From an uncultured Bacillota bacterium (lineage in GTDB: Bacteria > Bacillota > Clostridia > Peptostreptococcales > Anaerovoracaceae), in assembly GCA_958448635.1 (NCBI GenBank), contig CAUDEQ010000028.1, positions 1 to 23,162 of the forward strand: a stretch of DNA of 23,162 nucleotides, given 5' to 3'. The notes beneath the pieces are model-generated. The model made no database searches. It was not told the DNA's origin and was given only the letters and a program-made list of their open reading frames with translations. Within the stretch, counting starts at the first letter, position 1, and every line of letters starts with the position of its first letter. This document shows positions 8,512 through 16,199 of the stretch, piece after piece. A program made the translations under genes and the position numbers.

Positions 8512-8627
8512 CCTTTAAGTCCTCCTTTTTATGTAAAGGCGGCATGGTTTTCACCGGCTCCCGCCTGCCGCCCTGATGGTATCAGCATAGCTCTCCGTGA
8601 GCTTCGATTACATGATACGACCTCTTT
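8512..8627 (-). promoter_or_regulatory. Leader and core promoter of the ABC exporter operon
   Basis: On the minus strand the last repeat unit (ending at 8628) is followed by a spacer and then TATCAT/TGTAAT, a plausible -10 at about 8610-8619. An untranslated leader of roughly 90 nt then leads to the AGGAGG in front of the ATPase gene. No strong -35 box is present, which is usual for activator-dependent promoters where the regulator's boxes replace it. Confidence 0.4.
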
Positions 8628-8686
8628 CTTACATTTACCTTACAGAAAGCCTTACATTTACCTTACAGACTTGCATTTTCCTTACG
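8628..8686 (-). promoter_or_regulatory. Three 17-bp direct repeats, probable OmpR-type regulator boxes
   Basis: Read on the minus strand, TGTAAGGTAAATGTAAG occurs exactly at 8651-8667 and 8628-8644. A degenerate copy, CGTAAGGAAAATGCAAG, lies at 8670-8686. Each unit is two TGTAAG half-sites with an 11-bp period, the spacing at which OmpR/PhoB winged-helix dimers bind DNA. The units start 19 and 23 bp apart and lie just upstream of the ABC operon promoter, so the response regulator encoded at 10035-10811 is the obvious candidate ligand. Confidence 0.75.
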
Positions 8687-8772
8687 ATGAAATTCACCCA
8701 TGCTTGCTAAAAAAGGATGCGGTTCCTTCTGCGATTCCTTCTGCGATGATATTCCCATACAATGCAAAAATG

Positions 8773-8813
8773 AAAAAAGAGTGCAGATCGCAGACAAAGC
8801 CTGCTTTGCACTC
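8773..8813 (-). terminator. Terminator of the two-component operon
   Basis: On the minus strand GAGTGCA (8807-8813) pairs with TGCACTC (8779-8785), with an inner CTGC/GCAG-type pairing (8790-8793 with 8801-8804), followed by TTTTTT. It starts 11 nt beyond the kinase stop codon and separates the two-component operon from the ABC operon. Confidence 0.85.
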
Positions 8814-8823
8814 ATACCACAGC

Positions 8824-10038
8824 TCATGGCAGCGGCAGCTGTACCACGAAAATGCTTCCGCCTGTACGAGCCTGCTTCACGGATACCGTCCCGCCCTGCA
8901 GCTCTATGATGCTGCGGCAAAGATACAGACCCACGCCGGCTCCCTCCTGACTTCTTACATCATCATCGCTGCCTCGATAGAATCTCCTGAATATCTTGTT
9001 TCTCTCCTGCGGAGGTATGCCTATTCCTTCATCGGCAATCTCCACACGGACAAAGCTGAACAGCCTGCTGACCGTGATCCTCACCTTGCTGCCGGCAGGG
9101 CTGTACTTCACCGCATTATCGAGAATATTGAAAAGTGCTTCCCCCGTCCACTTGATATCCAACTCCATGCCTATGTCATCAAAGTCCTCGGTCTCCACTG
9201 CGATATCCTTTGCCCGTGCCTTGTGATATACGGAGTTTACCGCATACACCAGAATCTCCGACATCATCACCGGTCTGCAATCCAGAGTTATCATGCTGTT
9301 TTCTAGCCTTGAGATATTCACAAGATCAGCCGTCAGCGACTCCAGCTTCTCCATCTGTATCATGGTCCTATCAAAGAATTCCTTTTTTTCCTCCGGGCTC
9401 TCCGCCTCCTCATACATATCGAGGCACACCCGCAGCGCAGCTATCGGCGTCTTGAGCTGATGGGAAATATCGGTGACAAGAGTCTTGGTGCTGTCTCTCT
9501 CCTCGTCCAGCCTGTCATTCTTCAGCTTCAGGCTCTGGGCAAGCTTGACGATGGAATCTGCAAACAGCGGGTTTTCCAGCCCGGCCAGCTTTTCCTCGTC
9601 GTATGCGAAGCCGTAGCTTCCCGAAAGACATTGATCCAGCATGGAAAGAATTTTCTCCTCCTGCAGCCTGTGCTTTTTCATTATATATAGGAATACGGCG
9701 ATGCCGCTCCCTGTGGATAACACCATGATGGCGATGCATAGGATGAAATACTCAATCATGAGCCTGCCATATCGCTCTCCCAACTCCATATCACCGTCAT
9801 AGCCGTAGTGCGACATTATCTCCGCACCTGACTTCTCATGCTCCATGGTTTCTTCCACAGCAGCTGAAACCAGGAGCTCCTCAGCCTCGGGATATGCTGA
9901 TATCACAGCTCCCGCCACGTTTTCAATGCGCCGCATTTCCTCCTGCTGCGCTTTGTATATGATGCCTGTGCCGACAGCGCACATCGACGCCGTCAGCACC
10001 GCTGTTACCGCAATAAAAACCGCCAGCTTCTTCTTCAC
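8824..10038 (-). CDS. Membrane sensor histidine kinase
   Basis: This is the sensor of a two-component system. The 404 residues hold TM1 (about 5-28), a short extracytoplasmic loop of ~65 residues, and TM2 (about 95-119). A short linker without an obvious HAMP follows, then the HisKA domain with H193 in DISHQLKTPIAALR. The HATPase domain shows the N box (N308 in ILDNAVKYSP), the G1 box DEGIGI (336-341), the F box KIFRRFYRG and the G2 box GAGVGL (366-371). All catalytic motifs are intact. It starts with GTG, and that codon overlaps the response regulator stop by 4 nt, so the pair is translationally coupled. The small sensor loop suggests that it senses envelope state, or through the partner ABC exporter, rather than a large periplasmic ligand. 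Confidence 0.93.
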   Translation of the reverse strand: MKKKLAVFIAVTAVLTASMCAVGTGIIYKAQQEEMRRIENVAGAVISAYPEAEELLVSAAVEETMEHEKSGAEIMSHYGYDGDMELGERYGRLMIEYFILCIAIMVLSTGSGIAVFLYIMKKHRLQEEKILSMLDQCLSGSYGFAYDEEKLAGLENPLFADSIVKLAQSLKLKNDRLDEERDSTKTLVTDISHQLKTPIAALRVCLDMYEEAESPEEKKEFFDRTMIQMEKLESLTADLVNISRLENSMITLDCRPVMMSEILVYAVNSVYHKARAKDIAVETEDFDDIGMELDIKWTGEALFNILDNAVKYSPAGSKVRITVSRLFSFVRVEIADEGIGIPPQERNKIFRRFYRGSDDDVRSQEGAGVGLYLCRSIIELQGGTVSVKQARTGGSIFVVQLPLP

Positions 10039-10811
10039 AGCTTCTCACATTCCCTTTCCCATATATATCCAAGACCTCGTATATTTTTTATGAACACCGG
10101 CGATGACGGATCATCCTCTATCTTTTCGCGGAGCCGCCTTATATTTACAGCCACCGTATTGTCATCGACGAAATTGCCGTCGATGTCCCATATGGCCTCC
10201 AGCAGCTGTTTTTTCGACAGTACCTTCATGGGATTTTCCATAAAAAATGTCAGCAGCTTCTGCTCGTTGGCCGTGAGGCTCAGAAATTCACCGCCCTTTG
10301 ACGCCCTGTTCTTCTCAGTGTCCATGGTGATATCTCCGCAGCGTATTGTATTTAAAGACGGCTGCGATGCATCGTCTGGCTTTTCCTGCTCCCTGCTGCT
10401 GTGCCTGCCCGTTACGGCATACCTGCCCATGATGGCGTTGACCTTTGATACCAGCACCGACAGGGAAAAAGGCTTGGTGATGTAGTCATCGCCTCCTGCT
10501 GCATATCCCATCACCATATCCTCCTCAGTATCCATGGCCGTAAGGAACAGAAATATAACGCCCTCATCACGCCCTTCAGCTTTTTCCCGCACCCTGATGC
10601 TCTCACAAAGCTCTAGGCCGCTTCCGTCCGGCAGTCCTATATCGCATATCACCAGCTGTATATCCTTGCTCTCAAAAAGCTGCTTTGCCTGCCCGATGCT
10701 TTCCGCCGGATAGATCATGTATCCCTCCTTTGAAAGCTTGAGGCTGACTGCACGGTTGAGGCTTTTCTCATCCTCCACAAGTAAAATGTTTCCTGTCATG
10801 ATTTTCTCCAT
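10035..10811 (-). CDS. OmpR/PhoB family response regulator
   Basis: This is a DNA-binding response regulator partnered with the overlapping kinase. In the 258 residues, the receiver domain has the acidic pocket E13-D14, the phospho-acceptor D57 (ICDIGLPDG), T91 (FLTAMD) and K113 (ITKPFS). A polar linker of about 25 residues (roughly 125-150) leads to a C-terminal winged helix ending GLGYIWERE. An ATG 12 nt further in (MTGNILLVEDE) is an alternative start and would give a more standard N-terminus. It is the first gene of its operon, with a promoter at 10869-10897. The 11-bp-period direct repeats before the ABC operon suit this protein class, so it probably activates that operon. Confidence 0.94.
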   Translation of the reverse strand: MEKIMTGNILLVEDEKSLNRAVSLKLSKEGYMIYPAESIGQAKQLFESKDIQLVICDIGLPDGSGLELCESIRVREKAEGRDEGVIFLFLTAMDTEEDMVMGYAAGGDDYITKPFSLSVLVSKVNAIMGRYAVTGRHSSREQEKPDDASQPSLNTIRCGDITMDTEKNRASKGGEFLSLTANEQKLLTFFMENPMKVLSKKQLLEAIWDIDGNFVDDNTVAVNIRRLREKIEDDPSSPVFIKNIRGLGYIWERECEKL

Positions 10812-10868
10812 ATCCTGTCTCTTTTCCTCTTTTCAGCGGCAGGGACGTACTCTCCTGCCACCAACAGC

Positions 10869-10897
10869 ATTATATAGAACAAATCATCTTTCGTCCA
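10869..10897 (-). promoter_or_regulatory. Sigma-A promoter of the response regulator/kinase operon
   Basis: On the minus strand TGGACG (10892-10897) and a consensus TATAAT (10869-10874) are 17 bp apart and lie about 60 nt before the response regulator start. No TGTAAG repeat is visible here, so autoregulation through the same boxes is not supported. Confidence 0.65.
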
Positions 10898-10926
10898 TTG
10901 TTTTTCGCAACGCTTTTGCGCCCGTG

Positions 10927-10980
10927 AAAAAACCGACCCCCAGCTGTTAGATATTTAATCTAACAGCTGGGAGGTCGGTT
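10927..10980 (-). terminator. Strong clpB terminator, also copy 1 of a dispersed palindrome
   Basis: On the minus strand the stem runs AACCGACC...CAGCTGTTAGAT / ATCTAACAGCTG...GGTCGGTT around a short AT loop and is followed by a T run (10927-10932). It is about 22 paired bases long, unusually long for a terminator, and lies ~55 nt after the clpB stop. A related palindrome sits at 16984-17037. Confidence 0.85.
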
Positions 10981-10993
10981 CAAAAGCGCCCTT

Positions 10994-11037
10994 GCCTTTT
11001 GCTTATGGTGCCTTTTGCTTATCAATCTTCTTGCTTA
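10994..11037. repeat. Short tandem repeat at the clpB 3' end
   Basis: GCCTTTTGCTTAT occurs exactly at 10994-11006 and 11010-11022 (16-bp period). A partial third unit, TCTTCTTGCTTAT, ends at 11037 and includes the clpB stop codon. Slippage or duplication at the gene end is the simplest reading. Confidence 0.7.
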
Positions 11038-13626
11038 TTGAGCTGCAAAGGTCAGCTTTTCGCCATCGCTGTCTATCTTCACATCGTCTCCGTCCTTTAT
11101 CCTGCCTCTGATAAGCTCGCCTGCCAGCTCCGTCTCGACGTTCCTCTGGAGGAATCTCTTGACAGGTCTTGCGCCGTATGCAGGGTCGTAGCTTTCATCT
11201 GCGATGAACTTTCTTGCCGCATCTGTAAGGGTGAGGGTGATGTTTCTCTCCTCCAGACGCTTTTCTATATCCTTCATGGACAGATCGATTATCCTTATTA
11301 TCTGCTCTTCAGTCAGCGGCGAGAATACCACTATTTCATCAACTCTGTTGAGAAATTCCGGCCTGAAATACTTCTTGGTCTCATCCTCGACCTTTTTCTT
11401 TATCTCCTCGTCCACCGTGCCGTCAGCTCTGATGCCTTCGATGAGGAAGCTGCTTCCGATGTTGGAGGTCATTATCACTATGGTATTCTTGAAGTCCACG
11501 GTCCTTCCCTGATTGTCCGTGAGCCTGCCGTCATCGAGAAGCTGCAGCAGTATGTTGAAAACATCGGGGTGTGCCTTTTCTATCTCATCGAAGAGTATAA
11601 CGCTGTAAGGCTTTCTTCTAACGGCTTCGGTAAGCTGCCCTCCTTCGTCATAGCCCACATATCCCGGAGGCGCTCCCACCAGCCTTGATACTGAATGCTT
11701 CTCCATGTATTCGGACATGTCTATGCGGACCATGTTCCTCTCGGAATCGAAGAGCGCCTCGGAAAGAGCCTTGGCAAGCTCCGTCTTTCCCACGCCTGTA
11801 GGTCCCAGGAATATAAAGGAGCCGATGGGTCTCTTCTCGTCCTTGAGGCCTGCTCTTGCTCTTAGAACAGCCTCGGCAACAGCCTTGACGCCATCCTCCT
11901 GTCCGATTACCCTTCTGTGGAGGATTTCCTCCAGCTTCAGGAGCTTTTCCTTTTCGCTTTCCACCAGCTTGCTGACAGGTATTCCCGTCCAGCCTGAGAT
12001 TACCTCGGCGATTTCCTCCTCGGTAACCTCCTCCTTGAGAAGCCGCGCTTCCTTGGCCTCCTCCGCCTTTTCCTTTTCTATCTCCAGCTTCTTTTCCAGA
12101 TCAGGGAGAGTTCCGTATTTGAGCTGTGCCAGCTTTTCGAGGTCGTAGCTTCTTTCCGCCTCTTCCATCTGGTGCTTTATATCCTCGATCTGCTGCTTTA
12201 CAGCCTTGACCTCCGTTATCGCCTTTTTCTCCGACTCCCACTGGGCTCTCATGGCGTTGCTTTCATCTCTGAGCTGTGAAAGCTCCTTGTCGAGGGCTCC
12301 AAGACGCGCCTTGGAGGCATTGTCCGTCTCCTTGCCCAGCGCCTGCTTTTCTATCTCTAGCTGCATTATCTTTCGCGATATCTCGTCCAGCTCCGAAGGC
12401 ATGCTGTCGATTTCCGTCCTTATTCTGGCCGCCGCCTCGTCCATCAAATCGATGGCCTTGTCAGGCAGGAATCTGTCGCTGATATACCTGTCGGACAGTG
12501 CTGCACAGGCGATGAGGGCGTTGTCCGTGATCCTCACGCCGTGATGTATCTCAAACCTCTCCTTGAGGCCTCGAAGTATGGATATGGTGTCCTCCACAGT
12601 AGGCTGATCCACCAGCACCTTCTGAAAACGCCTTTCAAGAGCAGCGTCCTTTTCAATATATTTCCTGTATTCGTCCAGGGTCGTTGCACCTATGCAATGC
12701 AGCTCACCTCTTGCCAGCTTAGGCTTGAGAAGGTTCCCTGCGTCCATAGCTCCCTCCGTCTTGCCGGCGCCCACTATATTGTGGATCTCGTCTATGAACA
12801 GTATGATGCGTCCCTCGGATTTTTCGATTTCGTTGAGAACTGCCTTGAGCCTTTCCTCGAACTCTCCCCTGAACTTGGCTCCCGCTATGAGGGCTCCCAT
12901 ATCCAGGGCGAAAATGGTCTTGTCCTTCAGTCCTTCAGGAACATCGCCGTTTAGTATTCGCTGTGCCAGCCCTTCCACAACGGCAGTCTTGCCCACACCT
13001 GGCTCGCCTATCAGGACAGGGTTGTTCTTCGTCCTTCTGGAAAGGATCTGAATGGTGTGTCTTATTTCGCCGTCTCTTCCGATGACGGGATCCAGCTTGC
13101 CTTCCCTGGCCATTTCCACAAGATCCCTGCCGTATTTGTTGAGAGCATCGTAATTCTCTTCGGGATTCTGGCTCGTTACCCGCTGGTTTCCCCTTACCTT
13201 GTTGAGGGCATCGAGGAATTTATCCCTTGTTATGCCGTATCTTTTGAATATGGCTGCAGACGGGGTGTTTCTCTCGTCCAGGAGCGCCATGTAAAGATGC
13301 TCCACGCTGATGTACTCGTCCTTCAGCTTCTGCGCTTTTTTCTCGGCATCGAGGAATATCTGCTGAAGTCTTCTGGTGGAGTACATGCTTTCGGCGCTGC
13401 CGGAAACCTTGGGCAGCTTATCCAGCTCGGACTGGATGGAGCCGACGATCTCGGCAGGATTTATCTCCATAAACGTCAGCAGCTTGGGAATCAGGCCATC
13501 CTTCTGCATCATCAGCGCCATGTGAAGATGCTCACCGTCGATCTGCTGGTGCCCCTCCTCGATGGCTATGTTCTGGCAGTCGATGATCGCCCCCTGTGCG
13601 TTCTGTGTGTATTTTTCTATGTTCAT
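11035..13626 (-). CDS. clpB: ClpB disaggregase (Hsp100 AAA+ ATPase)
   Basis: ClpB is a hexameric ATPase that works with DnaK to pull apart and refold aggregated proteins after heat stress, in the cytosol. Positions count from an ATG at 13629. The Clp_N repeat domain is at ~4-148. NBD1 has Walker A GEPGVGKT (208-215) and Walker B LFIDEIH (~277-283). The long coiled-coil M domain that separates ClpB from ClpA/C is at ~410-530. NBD2 has Walker A GPTGVGKT (609-616) and Walker B ILFDEIEKAH (~678-687). The C-terminal D2-small domain ends at about 864. No IGF/LGF-type ClpP loop was noticed, which fits ClpB. Two adjacent ATGs (13629 and 13626) are possible. The second has the better 7-nt spacing from GGAGG and is chosen here. 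The promoter carries a CIRCE operator. Confidence 0.97.
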   Translation of the reverse strand: MNIEKYTQNAQGAIIDCQNIAIEEGHQQIDGEHLHMALMMQKDGLIPKLLTFMEINPAEIVGSIQSELDKLPKVSGSAESMYSTRRLQQIFLDAEKKAQKLKDEYISVEHLYMALLDERNTPSAAIFKRYGITRDKFLDALNKVRGNQRVTSQNPEENYDALNKYGRDLVEMAREGKLDPVIGRDGEIRHTIQILSRRTKNNPVLIGEPGVGKTAVVEGLAQRILNGDVPEGLKDKTIFALDMGALIAGAKFRGEFEERLKAVLNEIEKSEGRIILFIDEIHNIVGAGKTEGAMDAGNLLKPKLARGELHCIGATTLDEYRKYIEKDAALERRFQKVLVDQPTVEDTISILRGLKERFEIHHGVRITDNALIACAALSDRYISDRFLPDKAIDLMDEAAARIRTEIDSMPSELDEISRKIMQLEIEKQALGKETDNASKARLGALDKELSQLRDESNAMRAQWESEKKAITEVKAVKQQIEDIKHQMEEAERSYDLEKLAQLKYGTLPDLEKKLEIEKEKAEEAKEARLLKEEVTEEEIAEVISGWTGIPVSKLVESEKEKLLKLEEILHRRVIGQEDGVKAVAEAVLRARAGLKDEKRPIGSFIFLGPTGVGKTELAKALSEALFDSERNMVRIDMSEYMEKHSVSRLVGAPPGYVGYDEGGQLTEAVRRKPYSVILFDEIEKAHPDVFNILLQLLDDGRLTDNQGRTVDFKNTIVIMTSNIGSSFLIEGIRADGTVDEEIKKKVEDETKKYFRPEFLNRVDEIVVFSPLTEEQIIRIIDLSMKDIEKRLEERNITLTLTDAARKFIADESYDPAYGARPVKRFLQRNVETELAGELIRGRIKDGDDVKIDSDGEKLTFAAQ

Positions 13627-13696
13627 CATCTCACCTCCAAAGTGACTATATATCGATTATATACATAGCTCTGTTATATTTTCCCTCTATGGCTTT

Positions 13697-13725
13697 ATTT
13701 TAAACCTCCGCAACTGAGAAGTCAA
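13697..13725 (-). promoter_or_regulatory. Sigma-A promoter of clpB
   Basis: On the minus strand TTGACT (13720-13725) and TAAAAT (13697-13702) are exactly 17 bp apart, an excellent vegetative promoter. It leaves a leader of roughly 60 nt before the GGAGGTGA ribosome binding site. Confidence 0.8.
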
Positions 13726-13732
13726 CAACTTT

Positions 13733-13759
13733 TTAGCACTCACTTAAATAGAGTGCTAA
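13733..13759. promoter_or_regulatory. CIRCE operator (HrcA binding site)
   Basis: TTAGCACTC, nine bases, GAGTGCTAA: a perfect match to the CIRCE consensus with its 9-bp arms and 9-bp spacer. HrcA repression of clpB is therefore expected, lifted on heat shock when GroEL is titrated by unfolded proteins. The site ends 7 bp upstream of the -35 box of the predicted promoter. Confidence 0.96.
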
Positions 13760-13901
13760 CAATTTCTTTTTTTCGCTTCTGCCTCCTTTCTTTCATACCC
13801 CCGCTCCCAATACCTCCCTCTCCGTACACTCCCTTGAAAGCATTGGATTTGCTCTTTTTTCTCCATATTTTCAATATCTTTATTCAATAATCCTCACGAT
13901 A

Positions 13902-13910
13902 TGGTAAAAT
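13902..13910 (+). promoter_or_regulatory. Extended -10 promoter of the LuxR-type gene
   Basis: TGGTAAAAT is an extended -10 (TGn plus TAAAAT). The -35 region (13882-13889) is poor, as is common for such promoters. The start codon lies 32 nt downstream. The rest of the 13760-13941 gap shows nothing else distinct. Confidence 0.5.
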
Positions 13911-13941
13911 ACAATCAAAGAAAACCAATGGAGGATGTTAT

Positions 13942-15354
13942 TTGGAAATGGATAAAATTCTCGCAACCGATCTACTAAAAAAGGCGTATTCAGCTTCCCT
14001 CTCTCTGGATATGCGTCAATATAAGGAATATATGACCGAGGCTGCCGAAATCGTGGAAAAGCTCCACGGCGACAGCGAAGCGTACAGACAGCTGCAGGGG
14101 GAAATGCTGCTGGTATCCCTCGTGGAATGCATTAATGATTTCGATGAGCTTTCAGCCAGAGTCGAAAAAGCCTTCCGGCTTCTCGGCAAGCAGAGATCCG
14201 CGATCCTCCCTGAAGGCGCCGAGCTTTTCAGGGGATTTTACAATGTATTCGCTCTGTGCTGCTCACGTCCCGGACATGCTGAGGAATATCAGCAGAAGCT
14301 CTCGGAGACGGAAGCTCTTTTTTTCAGAATGACAGGCGGCGGCAGAGGCAGCGCTCTGTGCTGCAAAGCGCAGCTGGCGTTTTTCCGCGGTAATTTCGAT
14401 GAGGCGCAAAAGGCCGCTAAAGAGGCTCTTGATTTATCTCAGATCTCCGGTCATACCATGGTAAGCCTGTGTGCCGCAGATACGCTGATGAGAATAGCTG
14501 TACACTGCAGGAATATCCCGCTCTGGAATTCCTCTTACGCATATATCAAATCCCTTGCCTGCGGCGATGAGCCTGCCGCCCCGCAGATCAGGCAAAGCGC
14601 ACAGGTGATAATGTACAATATGGATCTCAGCATCGGCATGCTCCAGTCTGTTCCCGACTGGCTCCGCAGCGGAGATTTCGGCGTCATCTCGGCTCCATGG
14701 GGTTATGAATCCGTAGGCGATCGCATACCTGTGGGAATTTTCGGCAACGCTCTGCTGACCCGCATAGAATACCTGTCGTATTCGGGGCTGCCGGTAACGG
14801 CTCTGGCTGTATCAGATTTCGCTGAAAAAGTCTACATGCTGGGCAGCACCATTTCCTCCGCATATCTCGCCTTCCTTCGAGCCGGCTGCTATATGCAGCT
14901 CAACGATATCGAAAGGCTGAAGGAACAGCTTGACATAGGCATAAGCCTCATAGCTGAAGACGAGCTGTGGCTCCTTGCCTCGGAATTCGCACCGGCCTTC
15001 ACCGGACTCCTGTACGAGGCTGCTGCAGATGTAAACTCTGCGGCTTCTGAATTCATCGAGGAATACGGCAAAGACTACTGGCAGAAGCTTTCAGCCATAC
15101 GTCTTGAGATAACCAAGGACGCCCCGGCAGAGCTTTCGGCCAGGGAGCGTGAGGTGGCATCGCTGCTGATGGAGGGCAGAAAAAACTCCGAAATAGCGGA
15201 GCTTCTCCATATAAGCATCCGCACGGTACGGACTCACCTTGAAAACATCTACAGAAAGCGCGGGATAAACAGACGCACCCAGCTTCCGGGAAGCCTTAGA
15301 CACGACAGCGTTAAGGTGGCATCATGGGCAGCTTCAAATGAGCAGGGCAAATGA
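13942..15354 (+). CDS. LuxR-type transcriptional regulator with helical N-terminal domain
   Basis: This 470-residue protein has a C-terminal LuxR/GerE helix-turn-helix (398-448, LSAREREVASLLMEG ... SIRTVRTHLENIYRK) and a long N-terminal region (1-390) of alternating helices like the TPR sensor part of MalT-type proteins. The nucleotide-binding NB-ARC/AAA domain of true LAL/MalT regulators is absent: no Walker A is visible. It probably binds DNA as a dimer, with the helical part sensing a ligand or partner. The TTG start at 13942 has GGAGG at 7-nt spacing; an in-frame ATG 6 nt later (MDKILATD) is the alternative. The next gene resembles this protein's N-terminal part, and the 3' end is duplicated just downstream. 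The target genes are unknown; the neighbouring genes are candidates. Confidence 0.85.
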   Translation: MEMDKILATDLLKKAYSASLSLDMRQYKEYMTEAAEIVEKLHGDSEAYRQLQGEMLLVSLVECINDFDELSARVEKAFRLLGKQRSAILPEGAELFRGFYNVFALCCSRPGHAEEYQQKLSETEALFFRMTGGGRGSALCCKAQLAFFRGNFDEAQKAAKEALDLSQISGHTMVSLCAADTLMRIAVHCRNIPLWNSSYAYIKSLACGDEPAAPQIRQSAQVIMYNMDLSIGMLQSVPDWLRSGDFGVISAPWGYESVGDRIPVGIFGNALLTRIEYLSYSGLPVTALAVSDFAEKVYMLGSTISSAYLAFLRAGCYMQLNDIERLKEQLDIGISLIAEDELWLLASEFAPAFTGLLYEAAADVNSAASEFIEEYGKDYWQKLSAIRLEITKDAPAELSAREREVASLLMEGRKNSEIAELLHISIRTVRTHLENIYRKRGINRRTQLPGSLRHDSVKVASWAASNEQGK

Positions 15355-15427
15355 TATATCGGCGGAATTGCTTGCTGCAGACCATGTTTTAAGATTGCTT
15401 CAAATTAACAAGGCAAATGATATATCG
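15331..15427 (+). repeat. 31-bp direct repeat: duplicated 3' end of the LuxR-type gene
   Basis: The segment 15331-15361 (GCTTCAAATG ... GATATATCG) recurs at 15397-15427 with 28 of 31 identical bases. The first copy contains the last codons and stop of the LuxR-type gene. The second copy keeps the corresponding stop-codon context but lies in non-coding DNA. This looks like the scar of a tandem duplication. Confidence 0.85.
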
Positions 15428-15480
15428 TACTGACTGCCTGCTCAACAATCGGCTTTTTGGCCAATATGCAGACGGCTTCT

Positions 15481-15516
15481 TTCCCTATATACTACCGTGT
15501 ATAGGGAATTTTCTTT
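15481..15516 (+). terminator. Hairpin with T tract between the LuxR-type gene and its paralogue
   Basis: TTCCCTATA (15481-15489) and TATAGGGAA (15500-15508) are perfect 9-bp arms and are followed by TTTTCTTT. It could terminate the LuxR-type transcript, or act as an attenuator or operator just before the next gene, whose start lies about 40 nt downstream. Confidence 0.55.
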
Positions 15517-15547
15517 CCACAAACAAAGAAATGAAAGGAGCCGTCAT

Positions 15548-16138
15548 ATGGATCACGAGTTTGAGCTTTCCATGAAAGATCTCGCTGTGGAGACCATGAA
15601 AAAATCATACCGTAAATTTATGTCAGGCGATATACATGGATATCGCATCTACCTCGACGAGGCTCTGTATGCCATCCACGGAATAGAAAGACTGGGCTTT
15701 TCTCCGGATAACCCCAGATTCCTGTGGGCCGGGAGGCTCAACTGCGACTGGAATCTCGTGAATGCTCTGGAAATACTCAAGCATCCCGGCATACTGACTC
15801 GTATCTACAGAGAGTGCTACTTTGCACCTTACCCGCAGTCCCTCGTAATCGACGGCTCCATGCCCTACCTCCCGTCCAGCTGTACTGATATTTTCGACTT
15901 TTATCATATCCCTGTCAGCAAGGCGGACAGCTTCGCCGATGACCTTACCGAGGCCATAAGACTTTATTCGAAAATCACTTCAGGCTGCGGTTCGGGAACC
16001 GATCTGATGTTCAGAAGCGGTCTTGCCATGAGACGCGGAAACAGCAGGGAAGCATATCTGCTGGCCTCACAGGCGCTGGAAACAGGGGGCCGATGGCTCC
16101 AACCATACGCACAGCGCATTATGGAGCAGACAGGCTGA
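15548..16138 (+). CDS. HTH-less relative of the LuxR-type regulator's N-terminal half
   Basis: This is a 196-residue protein with no recognised domain name. Its sequence resembles residues ~1-170 of the protein encoded just upstream. Both begin MDxxx...KK-YxxxxxxDxxxYxxYxxEA. The last third aligns as LAMRRGNSREAYLLASQALE against LAFFRGNFDEAQKAAKEALD. The second half of the sensor region and the entire LuxR HTH are missing. The ATG at 15548 has AAAGGAG at good spacing; a start at 15497 would lie within the preceding hairpin's T tract and has no ribosome binding site. There is no signal peptide or membrane span. It may modulate the full-length regulator by heterodimerising or by competing for its ligand. 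It may instead be a decaying duplicate, although the frame is intact and the ribosome binding site is good. Confidence 0.7.
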   Translation: MDHEFELSMKDLAVETMKKSYRKFMSGDIHGYRIYLDEALYAIHGIERLGFSPDNPRFLWAGRLNCDWNLVNALEILKHPGILTRIYRECYFAPYPQSLVIDGSMPYLPSSCTDIFDFYHIPVSKADSFADDLTEAIRLYSKITSGCGSGTDLMFRSGLAMRRGNSREAYLLASQALETGGRWLQPYAQRIMEQTG

Positions 16139-16199
16139 CGATATCGTATCAAATATTTTCCACAACATAAATCCATAACAGATGAAAAGGAGAACAGTT

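Noticed and set aside
8356..9306. Plus-strand frame of 316 codons
   Set aside because: It crosses the antisense of the ATPase start, the repeat boxes, a terminator and the kinase gene. It has no ribosome binding site, and the minus-strand genes explain the region fully.
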